Assembly (NCBI GenBank): GCA_014155875.1
Contig: JACEFZ010011080.1
Coordinates: 687,001 to 751,000 of the forward strand
Direction of reading: 5' to 3'
Length of the DNA: 64,000 bases
Source of the DNA: Cepaea nemoralis
Taxonomy: Eukaryota; Mollusca; Gastropoda; Stylommatophora; Helicidae
Shown here: in pieces, positions 35,237 to 47,200 of the stretch
Numbering within the stretch: position 1 is the stretch's first letter
Layout: each line of letters begins with the position of its first letter
Program-made: the position numbers and the translations under genes
Notes under the pieces: model-generated
The model's database searches: none
The model's input: only the letters and a program-made list of their open reading frames with translations
What the model was told of the DNA's origin: nothing

Positions 35237-38200
35237 CGACGCTGTGACAGGTGGGCAAGACGAGGCAATGGTAACCGATTCAGCCAACCAGTCAGTGTAC
35301 TAGGGTATGCCTACCCAGCATGTGAAGACAGGATTCGACATACCGCGCTGAAGAAATCATTGATGATTAAACGGGCAAGACGGCGTTTACCTGCAAAGCG
35401 TTGTGGAACGTAATGAGCACGGCAAGGCACGCAGAGCGCCCTGGTCATCTACTGCACATGTATTCGACTCCAGTCGTCTTGTCTTGTCTCGCCATTGAAT
35501 TCAGATGGACTCAGAGAGATTGTGGTCGATGAATTGTGCAACTCTTCACAACTTTAATCCAGTTCATCGCACAGGCTATTCTTCATCCGTCAACCTAACT
35601 GTATGAAATTAATGGTCATCATCATTCTTGATGGACAAACATCACCAGTGCAGAGATATATGCCAGGCAAGAAACTGTGCAATATTTTATTTAAGGTGTC
35701 TGTGTTTAAATTCACTGAGGCAATACATTGTTTTGAAAGAGCATATTAATGTAAGTTAGAAAAGCGATGCGACTGGCCAAGCGACTAGAATGCTGAATTC
35801 TTCATCAGGAGACCCGTGTTTGAATCCTCAGTAAAGTGTGGGTTTTTTCCTGTCAAAAAGAAACACTCTTACCTGCACGGTTCACAGCGACTGCACTAGC
35901 CAGGCGGCCTTAATTACCCAGGCTCAATACCCACGCTGTTCTACACCACAAGGTACTATAGGCAGTAGATGACGGTTTTCTGACAGTTAGACAGACAAGT
36001 GATACAATAGACAGACAAGTGATACAATAGACAGACAAGTGATACAACAGACAGACAAGTGATACAATAGACAGACAAGTGATACAACAGACAGACAAGT
36101 GATACAATAGACAGACAAGTGATACAATAGACAGACAAGTGATACAACAGACAGACAAGTGATACAACAGACAGACAAGTGATACAACAGACAGACAAGT
36201 GATACAATAGACAGACAAGTGATACAATAGACAGACAAGTGATACAATAGACAGACAAGTGATACAACAGACAGACAAGTGATACAATAGACAGACAAGT
36301 GATACAATAGACAGACAAGTGATACAACAGACAGACAAGTGATACAATAGACAGACAAGTGATACAACAGACAGACAAGTGATACAATAGACAGACAAGT
36401 GATACAACAGACAGACAAGTGATACAATAGACAGACAAGTGATACAATAGACAGACAAGTGATACAATAGACAGACAAGTGATACAATAGACAGACAAGT
36501 GATACAACAGACAGACAAGTGATACAACAGACAGACAAGTGATACAACAGACAGACAAGTGATACAACAGACAGACAAGTGATACAATAGACAGACAAGT
36601 GATACAATAGACAGACAAGTGATACAACAGACAGACAAGTGATACAACAGACAGACAAGTGATACAATAGACAGACAAGTGATACAACAGACAGACAAGT
36701 GATACAACAGACAGACAAGTGATACAACAGACAGACAAGTGATACAACAGACAGACAAGTGATACAACAGACAGACAAGTGATACAACAGACAGACAAGT
36801 GATACAACAGACAGACAAGTGATACAACAGACAGACAAGTGATACAACAGACAGACAAGTGATACAACAGACAGACAAGTGATACAACAGACAGACAAGT
36901 GATACAACAGACAGACAAGTGATACAACAGACAGACAAGTGATACAACAGACAGACAAGTGATACAACAGACAGACAAGTGATACAACAGACAGACAAGT
37001 GATACAACAGACAGACAAGTGATACAACAGACAGACAAGTGATACAACAGACAGACAAGTGATACAACAGACAGACAAGTGATACAACAGACAGACAAGT
37101 GATACAACAGACAGACAAGTGATACAACAGACAGACAAGTGATACAACAGACAGACAAGTGATACAACAGACAGACAAGTGATACAACAGACAGACAAGT
37201 GATACAACAGACAGACAAGTGATACAACAGACAGACAAGTGATACAACAGACAGACAAGTGATACAACAGACAGACAAGTGATACAACAGACAGACAAGT
37301 GATACAACAGACAGACAAGTGATACAACAGACAGACAAGTGATACAACAGACAGACAAGTGATACAATAGACAGACAAGTGATACAACAGACAGACAAGT
37401 GATACAACAGACAGACAAGTGATACAACAGACAGACAAGTGATACAACAGACAGACAAGTGATACAACAGACAGACAAGTGATACAACAGACAGACAAGT
37501 GATACAACAGACAGACAAGTGATACAATAGACAGACAAGTGATACAATAGACAGACAAGTGATACAACAGACAGACAAGTGATACAACAAAGTGAATGTT
37601 GCACTTAGAGCTAACTGACCATACTCATGGCTGTACGAGATGACAACTTGAGGTGCTTTCAATCTGTGCTTGCAGTGTGACCACAAGAAGACCTTCTTCT
37701 ACCTGGAGCAGCTCATCCTGAAGCATAAAGCCCATCGTAACACGGTCAACATCAAACCCATGGCAGGTAAGAACCCATTTGTGGCTGTCTCTGTCTGCTT
37801 TCGGGTGTCCCAACCTGGGTTCAGTGGGTTATTGCTATGGTTTCAGCAAGATGTGTGGGTTTATGATGTGTCAGTAGAGATTCCAGCAAGATGTTATTTG
37901 GGGGTCCTTGAGATGGCTTAAAGGGGTCCATAAGTTGTCAGTGTGGGTTCTAGAGATATATTTCATGCGCTATCATTTGAGGTTCATTGCATGTTATTAG
38001 AGATTCCAGCAAGATGTGAATGTGAGCACTAGAGAAGTGTTCCATGAGGTGTCATTTGAAGTTCCATGAGGTGTCATCTGAGGTTCCATGATATAGCTGT
38101 AAGGGTTTCATACAATGGCATTAATAATTCCAGTAAGATTTCTCTAGAGCTGCCTTGGGATATCATTGGGATTTCTGTATGATGTTAAGAGCTCCACAAC

Positions 38201-41200
38201 ATGCCTGTAGGGGTTCCACATAATAACGTTCCAGCAGAATGTTGCTAGGGGTTCTATAAGATATAAAGTGTTTGTTGAGGTGTTATTGGGTGTTCCAACG
38301 GATATTGTTAGGTGTTCATAAGATGTCATTAGGTGTTCTATGAGATATTGCTGGGCTTTTCATCAAATGTCATTAGGTGTTTTATGGGATGTCATTAGGT
38401 GATTCACGAGATATCACTAGGTGCTCTATGAGATGTCATTAGGTGATTCATGAGATGTCATTAGGTGATCCATGAGATGTCATTAGGTGATTCATGAGAT
38501 GTCATTAGGTGTTCCATGAGATGTCATTAGGTGCTCTATGGGATGACATTGGGTGCTCTATGAGATGTCAGGTGTTTTATGGGATGTCATTAGATGCTCT
38601 GTGAGATGTCATTTGGTGCTCTGTGGGATGTGATTAGGAGCTCTATGGGATGTCATTAGATGATCCATGAGATGTCATTAGGTGCTCTATGGGATGTCAT
38701 TTGGTGCTCTATGAGATGTCATTAGGTGATCCATGAGATGCCATTAGGTGCTCTATGGGATGATATTGGGTGCTCTATGAGATGTCATAGGTGTTTTATA
38801 GGATGTCATTAGATGCACTCTGAGATTTCATTAGATGCTCTATGAGGTGTTGCTGGGTGATCCATGAGATGTCATTAGGTGATTTATGAGACATCGCTAA
38901 GGGTTTCATGAGATTGATTAGCAGGGTCAGAGCCATGTGATATCTCATGGATAGATCGTACCAGACATCTGCAACAGTAAATGTGCCACTATCCTACAAA
39001 AGATACCATTGGGATACAATGCAAGTTAAAACAAATCCCACCGCTGTGAACAAAACTTTAGTCTACAAACTTAATTTCTTAAGTGAGAAATGGTTCTACA
39101 TGACAGAGTGGCCAGACCCAATGGTCATGGGTTTGATTTTGGATTCCACTGAGGGTCATCGCTTGGGCTACTGAGTTTGTGCCCTGTGTGACAGGCCATC
39201 CTGTGGATAGAGATCAAGCCACATGGGATAAACCCAGTGCAATGAAGCAGACCCACTTGCCATTAAAGCCTATTAAACTTTGGATTATTTCAGATGGGCT
39301 TGATTTCTTCTTTACAAAGCAAGACGATGCTAAAAAACTGCTGGAGTTTCTATCTGCGTTTGTTCCTTCTAGGTATGTACATATTGCTTCCTGGTGTTTC
39401 TGTCTGTCTGCGTTTGTTCCTTCTAGGTATGTACATATTGCTTCCTGGTGTTTCTGTCTGTCTGCGTTTGTTACTTCTAGGTATGTACATATTGCTTCCT
39501 GGTGTTTCTGTCTGTCTGCGTTTGTTCCTTCTAGGTATGTACATATTGCTTCCTGGTGTTTCTGTCTGTCTGCGTTTGTTACTTCTAGGTATGTACATAT
39601 TGCTTCCTGGTGTTTCTGTCTGTCTGCGTTTGTTCCTTCTAGGTATGTACATATTGCTTGCTGGTGTTTCTGTCTGTCTGCGTTTGTTACTTCTAGGTAT
39701 GTACATATTGCTTCCTGGTGTTTCTGTCTGTCTGCGTTTGTTACTTCTAGGTATGTACATATTGCTTCCTGGTGTTTCTGTCTGTCTGCGTTTGTTCCTT
39801 CTAGGTATGTACATATTGCTTCCTGGTGTTTCTGTCTGTCTGCGTTTGTTACTTCTAGGTATGTACATATTGCTTCCTGGTGTTTCTGTCTGTCTGCGTT
39901 TGTTCCTTCTAGGTATGTACATATTGCTTCCTGGTGTTTCTGTCTGTCTGCGTTTGTTCCTTCTAGGTATGTACATATTGCTTCCTGGTGTTTCTGTCTG
40001 TCTGCGTTTGTTACTTCTAGGTATGTACATATTGCTTCCTGGTGTTTCTGTCTGTCTGCGTTTGTTCCTTCTAGGTATGTACATATTGCTTGCTGGTGTT
40101 TCTGTCTGTCTGCGTTTGTTCCTTCTAGGTATGTACATATTGCTTCCTGGTGTTTCTGTCTGTCTGCGTTTGTTACTTCTAGGTATGTACATATTGCTTG
40201 CTGGTGTTTCTGTCTGTCTGCGTTTGTTCCTTCTAGGTATGTACATATTGCTTCCTGGTGTTTCTGTCTGTCTGCGTTTGTTCCTTCTAGGTATGTACAT
40301 ATTGCTTCCTGGTGTTTCTGTCTGTCTGCGTTTGTTCCTTCTAGGTATGTACATATTGCTTCCTGGTGTTTCTGTCTGTCTGCGTTTGTTACTTCTAGGT
40401 ATGTACATATTGCTTCCTGGTGTTTCTGTCTGTCTGCGTTTGTTCCTTCTAGGTATGTACATATTGCTTGCTGGTGTTTCTGTCTGTCTGCGTTTGTTCC
40501 TTCTAGGTATGTACATATTGCTTCCTGGTGTTTCTGTCTGTCTGCGTTTGTTCCTTCTAGGTATGTACATATTGCTTCCTGGTGTTTCTGTCTGTCTGCG
40601 TTTGTTCCTTCTAGGTATGTACATATTGCTTCCTGGTGTTTCTGTCTGTCTGCGTTTGTTACTTCTAGGTATGTACATATTGCTTCCTGGTGTTTCTGTC
40701 TGTCTGCGTTTGTTCCTTCTAGGTATGTACATATTGCTTGCTGGTGTTTCTGTCTGTCTGCGTTTGTTCCTTCTAGGTATGTACATATTGCTTCCTGGTG
40801 TTTCTGTCTGTCTGCGTTTGTTACTTCTAGGTATGTACATATTGCTTCCTGGTGTTTCTGTCTGTCTGCGTTTGTTACTTCTAGGTATGTACATATTGCT
40901 TCCTGGTGTTTCTGTCTGTCTGCGTTTGTTACTTCTAGGTATGTACATATTGCTTCCTGGTGTTTCTGTCTGTCTGCGTTTGTTACTTCTAGGTATGTAC
41001 ATATTGCTTCCTGGTGTTTCTGTCTGTCTGCGTTTGTTACTTCTAGGTATGTACATATTGCTTCCTGGTGTTTCTGTCTGTCTGCGTTTGTTCCTTCTAG
41101 GTATGTACATATTGCTTCCTGGTGTTTCTGTCTGTCTGCGTTTGTTACTTCTAGGTATGTACATATTGCTTGCTGGTGTTTCTGCTTTTTGTTTTGGTCT

Positions 41201-44200
41201 TCCATTGGTATCTCTAGTGTATTCTTGATGTGTTGCTGTTTCTGTTAATGTTGATGTTAGTTGCATATCCTTTACAGGACGTCACAGTCAACACCATAAT
41301 TTGTTGTTGCTATTATTATCCCATGGCAAGTTTACATTCAGTAGTTTGATATTTATTTCTGAACGACAGGCACTCATACCATTTTGTAAACAACAACGCA
41401 AGGCAGTCTGCTACCAAATCGCCTGCAGCTGTGTTTCAAACGTGGGTATGCGAGATTACGAACTGCGCCTGTAACCCCTTTGCCACGGAGCCTGCTAATA
41501 TTGATGATTCTGTTATTATTCTTTCTGTTGATATTTGTTGTTTTTTTCTGCTGTGTGATTTTTATGTTGTTGGTGTTTCTAATGCTAATTTTATTTCCTC
41601 TAACCATGGCTTTGGAGAAATCTCTGCTTCCTAAAATGGGTACCATACATTCACCAGGGACAATGGATCTGCGCTGCTCGGAAACAAAAATCAGAATAGG
41701 GTTTCTTGGTTAACATGGGAGATGGAACAGAACTGAACTTGTCAAATTATATCTAGTTTAATAATATCAATGGTACAGAGTTCATTCATTTAGTAGCATG
41801 TCCTTTGCAGAACCTCGCTCCCACAACAACCTTCCGGAAAACTTCTCGATCATAAGCAAGATGTTCCGTGTCCAATACACTCATCTGGAGATCATCCGCC
41901 ACATCCTGCACCCATCTTCTCTTTGGCCTTTCTCTTCCCAGGCATATACCCCTCCATTATTGTTCTCTCTAAACTTTCATTGTCATGGCAATAGATATTC
42001 AGAGGGTTACTAAAACTTAATTGGATGAAAAAAGAGAACTGATAGATCCAACAGGAACTGCAATACTGAAGATTAGTTATTAAACAAAATAAAACAGGTT
42101 CCATAGAGGGAACATAGTGTGGGTATGTTGAGTGATCTGACCATCACATTTTCTCATTCATAATGAATGAGTGCAGGCATCAACCCCATGTCTCAACAGC
42201 CTAGCTCGAGCCATTACAGCAACGTTCCTGCTATTGATTATTAAGACAAATAAAATTGTTTTGTGTTTATACCTTCTAGGATATTTCTATTTCTGTGTTT
42301 CTTCTGCTTATTTTTATTGGAAACATGGGTACATGTAAGTAAATACCGTTTTACTATTGCAGATATGTGACCGGGAAGGAACTCATCTCCCACGATGTCC
42401 ACACCAACAAATATAACTACAAGCATACCTTCTCTGTGGAGATTGTACCCATCTGTAAAGTAAGTCTGTGTTGTTTGATTGTGCCCATCTGTAAAGTAAG
42501 TCTGTGTTGTTTGCCATTTGTCTGCTTGCCTAGTAGAATAGACAGTTAACTCTTGCAGTTGCCGATTAAGTGCCTGCAGAGAATCCTAATGTGACATGAG
42601 ATAGGGTCATAGATCATAGATATAATGTCAGCAATGGATTTTATTGGAAAATAGCAAGTCTGATGGCTTGGCCATGTCATAGGACTGCCTCCAAGCAGCA
42701 AGCCTAACAGCATTGGTGGTTAGCAGAAGAAAAAGCGTAAGAAACGGACATCACAAATAATGATTCATGGGCTAGTAGAAGCAACAAAATTCTGCAGTCC
42801 ACACAAAATATCTTCCCAGAAAGCACTTCCCACAGTAGCGTTGAAAGACACAAAAGGGAAAGTAGACAGAAAAGAAAATGTGTATTTAATTTAGTAGTAT
42901 TTGTTTTCTTTTTATGTGTATCGTGTGACTTCTGTGTCATAGATTTGTAGTCGGTCCTACCAGCAATCATATGCTGGTCTCAAAGGTTAACTCACATTCG
43001 TTAATTCTGTCTCACGGTGAAGCTGAATTAATTAAATCAGTGTAGGTTCCTCAGATGATGCAATCTGTCTTGGATAACTGGATAGGTCTTTGAGAAAACT
43101 TGATGATAGTATAACTAGAAAGTTCTGTCTCTGGGCCACAATTCAGGGGAAAGGGAGGGAGATTTAGAAACACACGGAGAGGAGAGCGGGAGACAGATGA
43201 GTTCTATGCTGGTGACATGGAGGGTGTTGCGGGAGATAGCGAAAAGATAGAACAGCTTGGTGTGAGTTCCTTGAGAGTCTATACTCTGTCAAACTGTCAT
43301 TTACTGCCAGTATAGTACCTTGCGGTGTATGGCAGGGGGTCTTGAGTCTGAAGAATTAAGGCCGCCTGGCTAGTGCAGTCGCCACGAACTGCAGGTTAGA
43401 GTTTTCTTTTTGCCCCAGATAAAAAAAAAAACTCCACACCTTACCGAGGATTCGAACCTGTCTCCTGAAGGAGAATTTGGCATTCTAGTCACTCCACCAG
43501 CCTCTCAACTATGTTCTGTTGGAGATAAAGGTAAGAGATGATATGAGAGAAAGCTGCAGACCAACATGTGTCAATGAACCAACACAAATGGGACCTGGAG
43601 TTTACAATCATATATACAGAGGTCAGCATGGCCAAATGGGTAAGAGTGCTTGTTCTTAAACATCCGGTGTGCTGAGGTAAGGGGTTCAACCCCTACACTG
43701 CTCAGTTGGACTAAATGTTGATTTTTTATCCTTGGCTTGGGGGGCGAAGATTACAAGTACCTCTAATTCGGAATGGGTCCGTCTGATGTTGAGGGACACT
43801 GGTAATATGGAAAGCTAACAGACATGCAAAGATCAGACCACTGCACTAGAAGTAGTAGCACCTGTATGGACTACGCTTGAGTTCAAAGCGAGCGAGCGCA
43901 AATGAAAAGGAAAAAAAATCACATGTAATAGTAGTAGGAGGAGCAGTGGGCAGATCACCAGCTGGGACAACATAGATGCATTCACAATCAGTGCACTTGG
44001 AGAACAGTCAGTATTCCTACACTCTGTCAGCTGAGAAAGATAGCACACGCGAGCGACTTGAGAGTATGATGCTGATTCTTGTCGTGAAGTCTATGCTCCA
44101 TTGGGGATTAAGGGAAGAAGAAGAAGATATGAGAGACTGCTGCAGACCAACACAAGGTCAGCTGAGAAAGATAGCACATGTAATGATCTAAAAAAGACTG

Positions 44201-47200
44201 TTGGATTCATACAAGAGACAACATTGCAGTTATAGGCTTATTTCAGGCGAACGAAAGAAGAAGAAGAAGATAGCACATGTGAGTCACTTGAGGGCTATGA
44301 TGCTGGTTCTAGTCAATCATTTTGTTAATTCTGAATTGTGTTTGTTTCCTTGCAGGATCACATCATCTGCCTGCCTCCGAAGACAGCCCAGCAGATTGGA
44401 AGCATCAGTCCGTTGGTTATTGTCACCAGAGTGACACAGGCTATTCACGTGATTGACCCTAGCACGCTACAAGGTTGGTAGTCTGAATGTGACCGAGCTT
44501 TTACGTTTAAGCTCAGATAAATTAACTTTCTGGATGTCATGAGAAAGAGGCAGTAATCATACAAGGGGGACTTCATTTAAAAACCTTAAATGTTTTTGTT
44601 GTTGTTGATATGTGAATATATACTGTAAAAAGTGAAGAAGAATTGTGTCATTTTTTGATGTAGTCAGCCACTGCATCCAAGTCCTTCAGCGCCAATAAAG
44701 CACTTGGATTCATGTAGAAAAATTGATTCTACTCTGTGTGCCTGACGAAGTTGTGAACAGTCTATCACAGAAGTGTGCCATTTTGAATTTTCCTACTCCA
44801 CTCATATACTTGCTGGACTGACAGGCATGCATCGCCATACTTGACCTTCATTCGCCGATACATTTCTATAGATTTCACCCCTTCCCTGATCAAAAAATGG
44901 ATAACAGAACGCTGCTCCTCTTTGGTGCATGTCAAAAGTGGGGCAGCCATCTTTAAACTGCCCTTATGACATCTCTGTGTTCCATCTGCACTGTGATTTC
45001 ACATGCTTAACACTCTTGACATCCCTAACAACAGTATTGACAGGCTACAAGACAATGGCATGGTTATTGTAATTTCTATCACACTTTTAAGATTTTCACT
45101 TGAAACCCCCTCGTTTTTCAGCCACATCGTGAGAAGAGCAAAATTTACAGTCAAGAGGATCAACTTCACTGCACTGGGTTTGATCCCGTATGGCCTCTTT
45201 CTGCATCTGCTGAAAGCATCACACAAAGCACAAGCTCTGCAGCTCCAGCGATGACACCAAGGAGTCTCCGAGACAATTGTACTTGTGAACTAAACAATGT
45301 AGGCTCAAATTGAACCAGCGACCTTTGGAACGCTAGGGAGGCGGGCAACCACTTTGCCATGGATACTCCCAGAGAAAAAACTAGAAAATGGGACAACTGG
45401 GCAGATTTGTGGAAAAAGAGATATAGGAGTACAGTGAGAGATTATTGTCATAACACAGAAAATGACAGCATACAAATTTAATTGTGCTGTTGGAGGTAGC
45501 AAAATTTGAAGTGATTGCCCACACCATTTGGCAGAGCACGTGATGATATGATGTCTGCTTAGTTTTATTGATTGCGGAGCATATTTGTTGTTGTCCACTG
45601 GACTAGTTCAGAAATATATACTAGCCCTCTGTATCGGCACTAAACTGCAAGTTGTGTGGATCTAATTATCTGCTCTAAGTAATGATCGAGTTCATCAGGA
45701 GAACCCGCTCGCCCTTATAATCATTGTAGAATCGGCCACAGACAGAAGAAGACTGTTGTACTCTCCTCTGTTTTGTCAATGGTATTCCTGAGTTCTTCAT
45801 TCTTTTCTGTTTTGTCTTAGGCATCTATAGAAGCACTTTTGATGTCTGTTATATAAAGTTAGCAATAAGTCACTATCATATAATGTAAGAAAGAGAGTGC
45901 AGAAGAGCTATTTAGAACCTGTTTTGCTGTTTGGTTGTGAATCTTGGAATATAAATGAGCAAATTAGGAAGAGATTGGAAGCAACACAGATGTGGTTCCT
46001 TAGACGAATGTTGAGAATTCCTTGGACTGCCAAAGTAACTAACAACGAATGCCTTAAAGAGACTAACAAAACTAGAACATTATATACAACAGTAAGAAAG
46101 AGACAAACAGCTTTTTTTTGGTCATGTGATGAGAAAGGCGCTGGAGAACATCATGACAACTGGAAAGATCGAAGGGAAGAGAGGCAGAGGCAGGCCACGA
46201 GAAATTATGCTGGATGGATAGTGACGGTGGCATGGAGGAATATTAACAGCGGAGTTGATCCAAAAAACCAAAGACCAAGATTTGTGGAGAGCCATGAACG
46301 CCTAAGTCAGTCGACACGGCACTTGATGATGAGTTTGCCATTGCTTTCTGAATGACCGGCATCCATACTAATTCGTAAAATACCAACGCAATGCGATCTG
46401 CTGCCAAATCGTGAGCAACTGTGTTTTGAATGTGGGTATGCAGGATCACAAACTGCGTTTGTAACTCCTTCACCATGGAGCCGGCTGGTATTAAGTGGCA
46501 AGAAAAAATCACAAATACTGAAGTATTGGAAAGATCAGGTTGTGTGACGGTTTATTCCATGCTCAGTCTTCGTAGACTTAGATGGATAGGACATGTGAGG
46601 AGGATAAATGATGGTAGAATATCAAAGGACATCTTTTTTGGTCAATTACAGATGGGCAAGAGATCCCGGGATCGGCCTCTACTATGATACAAAGATGTGT
46701 GTAAGCGGGACATGATTGATACAGGCATTGATAATGGAAATTGGGAGCAAGTCGCCGCCAAACGTATTGCATGGAAGACAAATATCAGAAATGGAATAAA
46801 GACGAAAGAGAAAATTATTGCAGATAGGCCACACTGAGTGCATGAGATGTAAGATGGTGCATGATAGTGGAAACGAACATGTGTTCATATGCATTCATTG
46901 TGAACAAACATTTACAGTCTGAATGGTCTGACGTCACATTCGCTACCGCCATAGGTTTTAGTTATTATGCTGATTTGAAGCAAACTATCTTCTGTCAAGA
47001 CGGCAAAATGCCAATGAAATGATAGTTTGTTCATATTTATTGTAGCTATTCTCTGTGCTTCTGATCACTTGAAACAGTGGCCGAGTTGAGTGCGAACCAG
47101 TACTGGAGGTACCCATTCCCGACTCTGGTGTCCCCGAAGCAACTGATAGAGTTCATGGTGATGGAAGTGGATGTTGTTGCAGAGCGAGACAGACCGTATC

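Noticed and set aside
35991..37589. Possible CRISPR or regulatory iteron array
   Set aside because: 20-bp units are head to tail without spacers inside an intron; it is a minisatellite.
35910..37686. Three overlapping minus-strand frames of 526-576 codons
   Set aside because: They translate the same 20-bp minisatellite in all three frames; length reflects a stop-free unit, not a gene.
39179..41266. Four frames of 638-689 codons on both strands
   Set aside because: Products of the 54-bp array. Only the first 79 bases (39294-39372), NMD3 exon 7, have coding support; the rest is reported as possible in-frame extension only.
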